DNA of 64,000 nucleotides from Pleurotus djamor (GCA_029747585.1 JAPEVF010000033.1:105833-169832); one strand, 5' to 3'; positions 25,718-37,572 are shown, numbered from the stretch's first letter. The notes: a model not told the origin generated them from the letters alone. A program made the numbers and translations.

Positions 25718-27516
25718 CTAGAATGGCATCCAGCTTCTCAAAGTCTGTCCCCAAGTCTTGACTTCGTCGTCTGCAACTAGCTGAACATTCTTGTCAGCTT
25801 CGGGATCATCAATCCGCTCCTTCGCCTCCTCCGTCAACATCTCCTCCTCGAGGTACCCCCGACCGCGATAGATTTTGAATTCCCTCAACTCCACAGTGTG
25901 CTTCTGACCATCCACTTCGACTTCTTTCACCCACTTCCAACCAGAATCGCCAGCTTTGGTCTGGTATGGTTTGAGGACAAATCCTTTCATCGAGGGAGGA
26001 AGGTAGTGATCTTTCGAGTCGGTGAGGTTCTTGTTCTCCAAGAGACGCACACGGACAGATGGATGGATGAATTCGTTCGTTGCGCCATACGGTTGTGTAT
26101 TGTCCTCGTCTTGAAACTTCCCAAGGAAGTACTGCCCTGGTGTCCGTATTCGGCTGCCAGCGTACCTCCATTTTAGTTCATTGAAGCTATCATGTAGCTT
26201 AGAAAGACCCCAGCGGGGCGGATCGTCCTCGTACTGAGGAGCTTTCAAGCCCGGCAGCTTACGGTCAAACTTGTAGCTTGGTTCTTTGATCCAAATGCTC
26301 AGAGCATCTCGATCGAATGCCAACTTCGGGGAGCACCTGTCGATCATCCATGCAAGGGCGATATCGGATATATCCCGATATCCGCGTGCGTAACTACCCC
26401 CAATGTCGGTGTGGACGCCAGGGAACCAGCATTGTTGCAACATAGCATCGCTATCCGCTTGCTCGCTTATGGGGGTTGGGTCGAAGAACAGTGTGGGGGT
26501 GAAAGCTATTCGGTGCTCGTCCAACGCAAGAGCTTGGAACGCCGCCCTCACGAAGGGCCGAGTATATTTACGACGACCTGGGCATTTCATCAGCGGTGGG
26601 AAGACTGCATCATCTGTAGAAAACAAGCTTACGGGCAGCAGTCCGAACAATATCCATGTCATGGTGGTCCAAGTGCTTGTTCCAACTCTCTCTCGCGCCG
26701 GTCCAACCAAGATAATTGGAGGCCCAGGTCTCAGGGATCCCGATACTGGCTACGGTGTCCCAGACCCCAAGGATGTCGATATTGACACCAGGAGGATGTA
26801 TTTTGTCGTTGAGAACAGACGTCTCCTGAGCGAGCAATTTTTTCCATGTCTTCTTTTCTGACCGTCTAAGTTTGTACGCTTCGAATATAACCGGAAGGTA
26901 GTCGACGTATTGGTTTTTCAACAATCCAACCTGAGAAAAGATGCACTTAATATCAAATAAACAGGCTGCAAGATCGAGAACCTTACACGACAAAGAAATG
27001 ACGCAATAGCTCGAGCTGTGAAGGCACCTCTCGAAAATCCAAAGATGTAGATCTCGTCACCGTGTTCATAGTTGTTGACGAAGAAATAGTACGCTTCAAG
27101 TACATGATCGTCTAAACCATATCCGAATGCCTCTACGAAGTTGCTTCTATTGAGCAGAATGAACAGAACATGTGAATCGAGCTTACCAGCAGCCATGCCA
27201 GCAGCAGCACCAGTGTAGCTTGTGTTGGTGTCTGTGCCAATGCCAGTTTGGTAAAGAACGACTTGTTGTATCTCCTCATCACATGGTTTGTCTTTACTAG
27301 CAGGTATCTTTTCCGAGGCTTGTAGAGCCCGAGCGAAGCGAGCGACGTTAGATGGGATAGACGACACTCCATGCGAGTTGGCTTGTCCTGTGCCATCACA
27401 GCACACGATGAGCCGCTTCTTGGCATACTGAGTGGGAGGTTCGCTGGAGAGTATTGTCCAATATCAGCATATTATCGGTACAAAGAGGAGGAGAATGAGA
27501 AGACCTACATTGGCAT
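25718..27516 (-). CDS. DUF2235 (Tle1-like) alpha/beta-hydrolase, copy B
   Basis: Middle gene of the array, with the same domain order as copy A: YAKKRLIVCCDGTGQANSHG, SSIPSNVARFARALQASEKI, IFGFSRGAFTARAIASF (nucleophile Ser), VNIDILGVWDTVASIGIPE, FQALALDEHRIAFTPTLFFD, QQCWFPGVHTDIGGSYARGY and C-terminus WGQTLRSWMPF. Start ATG at 27516 yields an 8-nt first exon (ATGCCAAT) spliced to C GAA CCT CCC. Introns match those of copy A in position where I could compare them, as expected for a recent tandem duplication. The catalytic motifs are intact, so it is probably functional; an extra loop (LPGLKAPQYEDDPPRWG) varies between copies. Confidence 0.88.
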
Positions 27517-28621
27517 GCTTGAGGAAGGTTGTAGGACGATGCCAGCACAACATCACCTTCGCTTTTATAACGAATCAACTGAATGCAAAGGAACGTTTTA
27601 CATTCTACGAGCTGAGAGCGCCGCCGAGGAAGCATGGCGTGATATGTTCCCCTGCGGGGAGTTCACAGGTCAAACGTTGAATACGGCAGACAAAGCGCCT
27701 CTGAGATCAAAGCTATTGGCTGGTGATGTCGGCATAGTATGTGCGCCGAGCGCTAGGCGGTAGTAAGACGGTGTTTCCGTCGAGCATCGATGGAGTAATC
27801 ATCGAAGATTAAATAGCAAGAGGGGGGATTCTGGATTTGTGATGGATTCCNATGAAGCGACGTCGAGTATTGTGTGCGGATGAGAACACTGACTGCCATA
27901 CCAGGTGAGATGGCCAAGCTTCGTTCGGTTCAGCCTGTTCATCGAGTGGAGCACGCAGGAGTACTGAGTACTGAGTTCCTACTAGCTTGCTGACGCGTCT
28001 GAAGGTAAGACATTTGGAAGTTGGAACAGAGGACTGTCAGTCCGACTCAGCGTCGATTGAATTATCCAAAATTAACTTTTTAGCATCAAGAGAGGCGTAT
28101 ACACCGGTCCTATTCAGGTGCTCAAGGAACAAGAAATGTTGAATAATGTTCTGTGACCCACGAAGTTTGAACTTGGAACAAGCCTGCGAGGTGCTCGGAG
28201 ATGTTGGCGAGATGGAACAGGAACAAGTTGGCGCTGAAGCGCTGAAGCGCCGAGGGTCAGGTCGAGTTCCTGTCAAGTTCCTGTGCCTCCAATGTTACTG
28301 TACCTCGTACTTACGAACCGATAAGGTGTGAAAACAACTGACCGAGCCCAGCCGGACAGTTACATACTTCAACATTAAGCGAGAGACTCATTGCGAGCGG
28401 TGAAAGTGCCTTGAAATCCGCCGTAACCTTAATTCCTATGGAATTTCGTTAGCATGAGTAGAGTACCGGCACGCACAGGACAATGCCAGCGCTGGTGCGC
28501 TCGTGCATAGAGTATGGGAAGCTCGCCAGTGGTTTATTACAAGCATGATCCCGCAGATGTGGTATCTGAGGAAATAGCGAAGTTACGAAGTTACAGACCC
28601 GACGACGTACTTAAGTCGTTG
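27517..28621. other. 1.1-kb spacer between DUF2235 copies B and C
   Basis: Contains the copy B promoter with a minus-strand TATAAAAG box at about 27563-27570. The part at 27725-27840 matches the sequence upstream of copy C. From 27850 to 28600 I see no gene; small palindromic bits occur (GTACTGAGTACTGAG near 27960, GCGCTGAAGCGCTGAAGCGC near 28229). Confidence 0.5.
27664..27685 (-). promoter_or_regulatory. conserved upstream element of DUF2235 copy B
   Basis: CACAGGTCAAACG then TTGAATACG on the plus strand, 148 bp upstream of the copy B start. The preceding bases (TATGTTCCCCTGCGGGGAG) also resemble those before the copy A element. Confidence 0.5.
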
Positions 28622-30439
28622 TCAAAATGGTATCCAACTTCTGAAAGTCTGCCCCCAAGTCTTCGGTTCGTCATCTGCAAGTAATTCGACGTCTTCGTCA
28701 GCTTGAGGATCGTCAATCCACTCTCTCGCCTCCTCCGTCAACATCTCTTCCTCAAAGTACCCACGGCCTCGATAGATCTTATACTCCCTCAACTCCACAG
28801 TGTGCTTCTGACCATCCACTTCCACCTCCTTAACCCACTTCCACCCATCGCCAGCTTGTTCATGATATCGTTTGAGTACGAATCCCTTCAACGATGGGGG
28901 AAGGTAATGGTCTTTCGAGTTGGCGAGGTTCTTGTTCTGCATGAGACGCACACGGACGGATGGATGGATGAACTCGTTCGTTCCATACGATCGATCCTTG
29001 TTTTCGTCGTGATACTCCTTGAGGAAGTACTGACCAGGTGTCCGTACGCGGCTCCCAGCGACCTTCCAATGTCCTACAAAGCTATCATTTAGCTTCGAAA
29101 GACCCCATCGCGAGGGATTGGTTTTGGTATCATATATTTCAGTCTTCTTGAAGTCGACTGTTCCACGCTCAAACTTCGAGCTGGGCTCTTGGATCCACTC
29201 ATGCAGAGCTTTTCTGTCAAAGGCCAGCTGGGGGGAACACCTATCGATCATCCACGCGAGAGCGAGGTCGGAGATGTCTAAGTACCCGCGAGCGTAGCTG
29301 CCCCCAACGTCAGAATGAACGCCGGGGAACCAACACTGCTGAAGCTGAGTGTTGTCGGCTGGTGGCTCCGCTGTGGGGGTTGGGTCGAAGAATAGTGTGG
29401 GACTGAACGACATTCGATGCTCGTCTAGCGCAAGAGCTTGGAATGCCGCCTTGACGTATGGGAGAGTAAACTTATGACCGCCTGTAGATACCCATAGTAA
29501 GTCATGAAAGTACCAAGCTATATGTGAGAAACCAACTTACGCTTGGGGGTTCTAACGATACCCATGTCATGATGATCATGTTGTTTGTTCCAACCATCTC
29601 TTACCCCAGTCCACCCAAGGTAACTGGAAGCCCACGTCTCGGGTATACCGATGCTACCTACGGTGTCCCATACGCCCAGGATACTGATCGTCAGACCGGG
29701 AGGGTGTATTTTTGTGTGAAGATCAGGCGACTGTTCTAAAGCCTTCCATTCATTCTTAGGGTCAGAATCTGGCTGCCGAGCTTTGTATGCTTCGAATATG
29801 ACTGGTAAATGATCGGCGTATTTCTTCTGCAATAGCCCAGCCTATAATTCCCCGTTAGTGTCAAAAGAACGGATTGCTAGATTCAATTGCAAGAAACTTA
29901 CATGGCAAATAAATGACGAAATCGCTCTCGCTGTGAAAGCCCCTCTTGAGAACCCAAAGATGTAGATCTCGTCTTCGGGTTCGTAGTTGTTCACGAAGAA
30001 ATAATAGGCTTCAAGCACATGGTTATCCACTCCATGTCCAAACATCTCTAAGTACCAGGTGCCTAGAATGAGCGAAGGAAAACAGCAACAAACGACATGA
30101 ACTCACCAGCTGTTTTACCAGAGACAGTACCACTAACGCTCGCAGTGGAGTCCGTACCAACGCCGGTTTGATAAAGAACAACTTGCTGGATTTCCTCGTT
30201 GTATGGTCGATTATCTTCTTTGCTTGGAGGTAACTTTTCCGATACTTGTAAAGCACGAGCGAACCGAGCGACGTTGGATGGGATAACCTGCGCTCCATGG
30301 GAGTCAGCCTGTCCCGTGCCGTCGCAGCAGACGATCAATCGCTTCTTCGCATATTGAACGGGGGGATCGCTGGGGGTGTATGGAGAACATCAGCGAAATG
30401 AAGCACAGGGATGGAGAACGAGGAAACTGACTTTGGCAT
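28622..30439 (-). CDS. DUF2235 (Tle1-like) alpha/beta-hydrolase, copy C
   Basis: Third gene of the array. Motifs: YAKKRLIVCCDGTGQADSHG, VIPSNVARFARALQVSEKLP, VLYQTGVGTDSTASVSG, DEIYIFGFSRGAFTARAISS (nucleophile), LTISILGVWDTVGSIGIPE, CWFPGVHSDVGGSYARGYLD and C-terminus WGQTFRSWIPF. ATG at 30439 gives ATGCCAAA as an 8-nt first exon spliced to C GAT CCC CCC. Its spacer lengths and intron order match the other two copies. It is the most upstream gene of the array in the direction of transcription. All catalytic boxes are kept; there is no signal peptide or membrane helix. Confidence 0.88.
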
Positions 30440-31268
30440 ATTTGAGGTGCTGGGGAAAAGCTTTGGATGATACCAGTACCAATAGCTCGAGCATCCTCGC
30501 TATAAAAGCGGCTCAACGAAACGTAAACACACGTTACGCGATAATTGACGAAGTGAGGGGATGTCGGCGCGACCGAGGAAGCATCCTGGGATACTTATGT
30601 TCGTTCACAGGTCAAACGCCGAACATGACAGTCAAGAACACCTTTGGGATCAGGGCCATGGGTAAGTTATATCCATTGTCGGGATAGTACGCAAACTGAG
30701 GACGGTGTGTTCCGTCAAAGATTGGAGTAATCATTGAATATTATTGGCAAGACGGGGATTCTAGACGTGTAGGTGTCGATGATCGTACGCGGAGGAGAAT
30801 AAGCAGATGAGCCGAACCTGCCACGCATGCGGCACAAACCATTTATGGTTTGAACAATGAACATGCGAGAAAGCCTTGGACCCTAAGCATAATACCACCT
30901 TCGAAGTTCGGAAACTCACCATCACCTTTGTTCGCTCGATTGGAGCTCCGTAGACTGTACGTTCTTTGATCACTATACTTGTAGTCATCGCCAAAATCGT
31001 CATGCTGGGTCAAGCTTCCTTCCAGCGTACTTACTCGGTATGAAGAGACACACACCGCTCCGACTCTGTCTACGATGCAGTGAGTGCCGGCGTATTCGGT
31101 TGTGCACTTACGGAAGAGATCTATCTCTCGGAAATTTAATTCAGTAACGTTGCTTCCCAAGGTCATGTCATCACTTACGGTGTTGTACACTGGTGGTCAT
31201 TGCATGAACGCATACATAGGGCTAGGGACCATGATTCGCATCTTTATTCCCTTCCTCTACCTGCCGCC
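30440..31268. other. intergenic region, with an unassigned minus-strand open frame
   Basis: Includes the copy C promoter. On the minus strand, 30843-31190 is open for about 115 codons (with YAGTHCIVDRVGAVCVSSYR). It shows no family signature and is not clearly spliced to anything. I do not call it a gene. Confidence 0.4.
30607..30628 (-). promoter_or_regulatory. conserved upstream element of DUF2235 copy C
   Basis: CACAGGTCAAACG then CCGAACATG on the plus strand, 168 bp upstream of the copy C start. Confidence 0.5.
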
Positions 31269-31715
31269 ATGACAAGAATCAGCCCTTATCCAACTAAATC
31301 GCGCAAGCCGCGACCCAAGAGGGTGCCATACCAACGGAAATTCTCTGCTCTTGACTGCGCCACCCTTGAAGACTCAGAGCCTTTGGAGCCACCCACGGAA
31401 ACGGTAGATGGACAGAGAAACGAGAGCGTTGACGCGTCAAAAGGAGACGACATGTTTCCTGGTATCGTGCATGGAAACAAGGAGCAAGAAGAAGACATAG
31501 GTCAAGATAGAGTTGGGCAGAGCGAAGAGTCCGAGTCGATACGCGCGAAGTACAAGTTATCCCAGACCGATATGATCCAAATTCTCAAGGAATTCGAAGA
31601 GATGGCAGTCAGTGCGGATCGAGGGGACTGGATGGAGGGAGAGCGATGTGCTGCTGCCCTACGTCAACTACGCGCGAGGTTGGTGAAGGAGATGAAGGAT
31701 GATAGGCGTTGGTAG
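31269..31715 (+). CDS. small charged hypothetical protein (148 aa)
   Basis: Single-exon open frame from ATG at 31269 to TAG at 31715. Basic N-terminus (KSRKPRPKRVPYQRKFSALD), acidic middle (NKEQEEDIGQD) and a predicted amphipathic C-terminal helix (IQILKEFEEMAVSADRGDW, then ALRQLRARLVKEMKDDRRW). No known domain recognised. The composition looks like a real nuclear or cytosolic protein rather than a chance frame, but intronless short genes are hard to prove from sequence alone. Confidence 0.5.
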   Translation: MTRISPYPTKSRKPRPKRVPYQRKFSALDCATLEDSEPLEPPTETVDGQRNESVDASKGDDMFPGIVHGNKEQEEDIGQDRVGQSEESESIRAKYKLSQTDMIQILKEFEEMAVSADRGDWMEGERCAAALRQLRARLVKEMKDDRRW

Positions 31716-32179
31716 CCTGAGGTTCAATCGCCACGCGTCGAGTACCACTACACACTGTATGCGGATGTCAAGTACCACTTCGGACTGAACAAAAGCGTTA
31801 CTCCAACCTCAAAACAAGGTACCCTTAATGAGAACCACCGGGGAGACAATGACTTCCGTAAGACAACAAACAGACATGCCGGCACCCACAGGATCTCACA
31901 GGACGGTATAGCGCTCATGCACATGGCGACGCTCGGTTGAGTACAATGGATTTGATGATGATAATATATGCTACAAATATAGTGATCAATGAATGTAGGT
32001 ATGGGAGACAATGGGCAATGAGTGGGTGCTTTGACGAATATGGGGATGAAGATATCGTGCTACAAGGAGGGTGTGTGTTTGCTATGGATGCAAAAAGGTG
32101 AATGAATGGATGGATGAGTGGACACAGTGACAGACATGGACGAGGGGATACATATCAACCAATGATGAGTATTGAATGG
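31716..32179. other. intergenic region
   Basis: 3' flanks of two converging genes. It contains purine-rich ATGGATGGATGAGTGG-type sequence near 32105; nothing else seen. Confidence 0.45.
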
Positions 32180-33464
32180 TCATGGACTGCAAAGCGATCT
32201 GCTGCTCGGAGAAGCATGCCTATATGGGCGGTGTGGCGATGAGCTAGAAGCGAGCTCGGGTGACGAAGTGGTGCGATGCAACGGAGGTGGTATGACGAAG
32301 GATTCATTGTCCAGTTCGAATTCATCGAGTTGTTGGAGCGTGAACAAGACACTATCGCGATGGTCCGTTGACACGGTGGCCACACCACACGATATCAAGC
32401 CAGGAGTCAGCAGATCGTACACAGCAGGTTGGAAAATGGATTCTTCGTCGCAGCCAGGCGAATCAGGATCGGAGTCACTCGTACCGCTATCCCGAGCACG
32501 GCCTTCAGTAGCTTCAAGTTCCAACCAACTACCACTGTCTTCGTATTCGGCAAGTGTCAATGTCCGAGCGAGTCGTTCTTGCTCTATGGACAGACGCCGA
32601 CGTTCCGAGAGCCACGTAGCTAGAGAATTTGTCTGCGTAGAAGCCACGGAACTACGATGACGGGAGTGTGTACGATCGAAAGACACAGGGGGAGAGACCT
32701 CTTCCCAATCTGGCTCGGGGCTCGTGTGCTGCGTGGTTTTACGCTGTTCGTTGATACGTCCGATTCGCTTCACGACTTTGCGTATACCTTTGTTGACGGT
32801 GCGCCGGAAGCTTCGCCACGAGTTGTGGAGCTGAGAGAGGCCGTTGGTGAGGTGGTGGTTGTGCATGTCGCATTGCGAGTAATTCGTGGGTTCTGGGGCC
32901 ATTGCGCCGCTGCGAGAGAGAGGACGAGAGTATGGACTCGCCGGGGGAGAAACAAGCGAGTTTGTAGTGCGAGAAGCGATGGCTTGTTCTCGAGCAGGAC
33001 CTGACCATGGCACATACGGACTGTTGGGATGTGACAATGCTTGGATCTGGTTGGGACTAAGTCGTGATGGTGGAGAAGCTGGGCGTGTGTCATGTCTGGG
33101 CGTGGATGCAGATGAGTGGAAGATATGTGGGAGGCTGATTGCAGGATCTGAGGGAAGGGGTGGCAGAGGCTGGAACGAGGACTGGATAGGCTTCGGAGAA
33201 AAGGGTGTAATGCAAGCTGCCTAGTAAGGGAGGAATTGAGCGGTGGGTTGAGAGTGGGCATGCATGGGGCCAGCGACATACAGTAGCGTTGTCATCACGC
33301 GATTTGTCTGACATTGGCGAACGGGCCGCGCGCTGGAGAGGATACCGCTTCTCTGCCGCTGGAATGATGAAGACTGGAGAAACATTCGTGAAGGAGGAAT
33401 TGGTGAAACTGAATTGAAAAAGCATCGCGTCAAGACCGGCTTGACATTGAAGAGAGGGACTCAT
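32180..33464 (-). CDS. Ser-rich hypothetical protein
   Basis: Two exons. Exon 1 (33282-33464) starts MSPSLQCQAGLDAM and ends SPMSDKSRDDNAT. A GTATGT...CTAG intron (33221-33281) leads to AACITPFSPKPIQSS. The protein has proline/serine-rich SPP motifs, then a conserved-looking basic helix (SWRSFRRTVNKGIRKVVKRI), a second helix (LATWLSERRRLSIEQERLAR) and an acidic C-terminal part (FTLQQLDEFELDNESFVIP). No domain is recognised. The two charged helices suggest a structured core in a disordered regulator. Its start region lies 590 bp from the GH74 start, divergent. Confidence 0.65.
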
Positions 33465-34054
33465 GGAACTGGGGGAAGAAGAGACAGCCACTTGCACTTG
33501 CACTTATCACTCATCCAGAAACAACAACAACAGCAGCAACAATAAACACCGTCCCTCGTTGTACGCCCCTTCCACACGTGACTCGGCGGCGATATCGGCA
33601 CTCGGAGCGCCCGAGGTTCAGCCCAAGCATCTCTAGCTCCCAGTGCTTGACACGTCCAAGACTTATATACGTCCAAGTTCATTCTGACATCCCTTCCATG
33701 CCTCCCCCAACATCTTCATCGCCTTTCCTTCTCTTCCGCAACCTCGTCAGTCATCGGGAAAACTGTTTTGACGGTGAAATAGACATAGACTTACCCGACG
33801 CGCTTCCTTCGGTGTTATTCCATCCTGATCCCATCCTCTGCTTTAAATGCTTCCCGTTGTGACACTATCGGCTGTATGAGCAAACGACATACGACGTGGT
33901 ACTCTTCAATATCGCTTTCTTTCCGCAATATTTCCGGCAGCCTGTATTTTTACTTCATGTTTCTCCGTCTGCCGCAACTTGCGACATATAAAGTCCTTTC
34001 CAAAACATATGCCCAACTTCACTCTGCCTTCTTGGCACAGAATCAGTGCTTAAA
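33465..34054. promoter_or_regulatory. divergent promoter region, including TATA box of the GH74 gene
   Basis: Between the Ser-rich gene (minus) and GH74 (plus). TATAAAG at 33988-33994 lies 61 nt before the GH74 ATG, a good TATA position for a strongly regulated secreted enzyme. A CAACAACAACAGCAGCAACAA run at 33520-33541 is next to the minus gene. Confidence 0.55.
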
Positions 34055-37000
34055 ATGCTCAGCCTAAAGGCTTGTATCCTTTTGGCCCTCACCGCCATCA
34101 GCCCGGCGGTCTATGCTGTCAACTCCCAAGCATATACTTGGAAGAACGTCAAGGTAATTACATCGACCACCTTGTGTCGAGCATTGACCTTATCCAGTGC
34201 TCCACCAGATCGGTGGTGGTGGTGGCTTTGTTCCCGGTATCGTCTTCAATCCCAAGGAAAAGGTACAGCAGTTCATTGTCTTTTCGTCTCGTCCTCCTGT
34301 ACTAAAGGTACCCTCACACAGGGCCTTGCATATGCCCGCACGGATATCGGAGGAGCCTACAAGCTCAACTCCGATAATACTTGGACTCCCCTCCTCGACT
34401 TTGCCGATGACGCCCGTTGGAACTACTGGGGCGTAGATGCCATTGCGACCGACCCCGTCCAGCCAAACAGGCTTTACTTGGTTCGTACCAGCCAAATTAT
34501 CACACTTACCTTCTTACTGACCTCCCTCTCCAATAGGCCACCGGAATGTACACCAACTCATGGGATCCCAACAACGGCCAAATCCTCGTTTCGACAGATT
34601 ATGGCTCGACGTTTACCGCCTCTTCGCTACCTTTCAAACTCGGTGGTAACATGCCTGGTCGCGGAATGTACGTCCCTTCTTCACCCTTCCTTAAATTTGC
34701 ACTCGCTCATCTGACATGCTATCTTCAGGGGAGAGGTTGGCATCCTTCATCCTCCGCTCACATTTCAATTCTCTAACACCATCTAAAGCGACTGGCAATT
34801 GACCCGCGTAGCAACAACATCCTCTTCTTCGGCGCTCGTAGCGGCAATGGCCTCTGGAAGTCGACGAACTATGGTGCTTCCTGGACAAAGGTCACCAGCT
34901 TCACAAGTACGGGTACATTCATCCCCGATTCTTCCGATTCTAGTGGTTACAACTCTGATAAAATTGGTATGCTTCTTCCCTTCTCTCTGTGTATCTTTGG
35001 AAGTCATTTATCCCTGATGAAATTTCTTTAGGTATCTCGTTCGTGACCTTCGACTCTACGTCTGGCTCCGGAACGTCGGCGACCCCTCGCATCTTCGTCG
35101 GTGTAGCGACAACGGGTGCTAACAATATCTTCGTTTCCAACGATGCTGGCGCTACATGTTCGTATTCTTCTTCATACTCGTATTATCTATCACAATACAC
35201 GATCTCAATCAACGTCTATCCAACATTTACTAGGGTCCGCCGTCGCTGGTCAAATCACGACCTTCTTGCCACACAAGGGTGTTTTGTCACCAGCCGAAAA
35301 CTCCCTTTATGTTAGTTACAGTGACGGAGCGGGTCCATATGATGGTACCGGAGGCGCTATCTACAAATACAACATCGCGACCTCTACCTGTACGTCCCCC
35401 TTTCCCCTTCCCCTTCCCTTGTTCTCTCCCCATCTAACCCACCCTCAATATCCCAGGGACGAACATCACCCCCGTCTCCGGCAGCGACCTCTACTTCGGC
35501 TTCGGCGGTATTGCCGTCGACCTCCAAAAACCCGGGACCGTCATGGTCGCCGCGCTAAACTCCTGGTGGCCAGACGGGCAGATTTTCCGTTCGACGAACG
35601 GGGGTACTTCGTGGACGCCGTTGTGGGAGTGGGGAAGCTACCCGAATATGAATAAGTATTATACGTATTCGGATGCGTTGGCGCCGTGGCTTGGGCCGGG
35701 GTATGTGGATACTACTGCGGGGAATTTGCAGATTGGGTGGATGATGGAAGGTGAGTGTCCCCTCCGCCCCACCTCCTCTTCAGTGTGGGGGTTGCATGTG
35801 AAGAGTTTCGTATTGATTTGCATTAGCTTTGGTTATTGACCCATTCGATTCTGATCACTGGCTTTATGGAACTGGCGCGACGGTGTATGGTGGACATGAT
35901 CTCACCAAATGGGATAGCGCAAGCCGTAATGTCTCAATCAGCTCCCTTGCTGACGGTATCGAGGAAACCGCCATCCTCGGTCTTATCTCACCACCTACTG
36001 GACCGTCCTTGATTTCCGCTGTTGGTGATATCCAAGGTACGTTTTCTTACGTTACACACACCAGTGTGTGTGTGGATGTGGATGATGTGATGGGTGTTGA
36101 TGTGATTTGTGATTTGTCGTGTAGGCTTCGTGCATACGAGTCTTACTACCGCTCCTACGCATTCGTGGACCAACCCGGAGTGGAGTACGACGGCTGATTT
36201 GGACTTTGCTGGGAATAGTCCGAGCAGCCTTGTGCGTATTGGTACTGGTGATAGGTATGGAATTCATATCTGTCTCATCCACCGTTCCAGTCTAACACTT
36301 CTTGATCTAGCTCTCAAGGCAAACAGGTCGCTTTCTCCAACGATGGAGGCGCTACATGGTACGCTTATCTCCTCGATTATAAAACCATTCAATCAACTCA
36401 TGTGACTTACGTAGGTCTCAACACTACGGTGCTGCCGACAACGTCAACGGTGACAAGGTCGCACTCTCTGCGAATGGCGACACGATCCTCTGGCGCACAA
36501 AGACCAATGGCATCCAAGTCTCCAAGAACCAAGCCACATTCACCACCGTATCCTCCCTCCCTGCCGGTGCAGCCATCGCCTCCGACAAAAAGGACAACAC
36601 CATCTTCTACGCCGCAAACGGTAACACCTTCTACCTCTCCACCAATGGTGCCTCTTCCTTCACCGCCCAAGGAACTCTCGGTTCATCCACCAGTGTTCGT
36701 AAAGTCATCGTCAACCCCGGCGTCACAGGAGACGTCTGGGTATCCACCGACAAGGGAATCTTCCATTCAACCAACTCGGGAAGCTCGTTCACCGCTGTTA
36801 GTGGTGTCGCTCAAGCGTGGGCCATCGCTCTTGGCGCTCCCGCGACGACGGGTGGGTACCCGGCGTTGTTCGCTGCTGCGGATATTGGGGGTGTGGGGTA
36901 TTTCCGCTCCAACGATGCGGGTGTGAATTGGGTGAAGATTAATGATGCGCAACATGGGTTTGGGTCCGCTTCGAATAACCCGATTTCGGGAGATCCTAGG

Positions 37001-37517
37001 GTGTATGGACGGTGAGTGTCTACGTGTCTTTTTGGAGCGTTAACTCAACGGTGCTGATCGTCGGATGTTAGTGTGTACATTGGCACCAATGGTCGTGGTA
37101 TCTTTGTCGGAGAGGCAAGTGGAACGCTACCGCCCAATACTGCTACCGCTGCGCCAACTAGTAGCAGTTCGGTCCCTGTTTCTAGTGCACCTTCGACATC
37201 CAGCGTCCCTAGAACTACGACGTCGTCCAGCTCTAGGTCTAGCTCGAGCTCCAGCACCCCGACGCCCACTGGCACACCAGCTGGTGCATACGCCCAGTGC
37301 GGAGGTATTTTTTTTTTTCAGTTTTCTCGCCTTTTTGGTTGTTGATTGTCTCCAATTTGCGTAGGACAAGGATGGACGGGAGCAACGACTTGTGTCTCTG
37401 GATACACTTGTGTCGTTGGCAACCCTTGTACGTGTTCCCATCTCCTAGATATGCTCGCTTGCTCACCGAAGTTCGAACCCTTCCTTCGCAGACTACTCCC
37501 AATGTCTCCCCTCGTGA
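34055..37517 (+). CDS. secreted GH74 xyloglucanase with C-terminal CBM1
   Basis: Endo-xyloglucanase of glycoside hydrolase family 74, acting on plant cell-wall xyloglucan outside the cell. Signal peptide MLSLKACILLALTAISPAVYA, then YTWKNVKIGGGGFVPGIVFN and GLAYARTDIGGAYKLN (first BNR/Asp-box blade). LATGMYTNSWDPNNGQIL, NGLWKSTNYGASW and QIFRSTNGGTSW are further blades. IGWMMEALVIDPFDSDHWLY precedes the second propeller, which runs to VYIGTNGRGIF. A Ser/Thr linker (about 37130-37290) leads to a CBM1: YAQCGG, intron, QGWTGATTCVSGYTC, intron, YYSQCLPS, stop at 37517. At least ten introns. The fungal pattern of cellulose-binding module behind a linker suggests attack on xyloglucan coating cellulose. 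Confidence 0.93.
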
Positions 37518-37572
37518 ATAAATTGAAAAGATAATATACTTAGGTCTATTCCAATTTAATATAATCCGTTCG

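Noticed and set aside
27950..28260. Short palindromes as possible transposon ends
   Set aside because: No target-site duplication, no transposase, and the repeats are under 20 bp.
37439..37500. GTTCGAACC, a possible tRNA T-arm
   Set aside because: It lies in an intron of the GH74 gene and no acceptor or anticodon stem fits around it.
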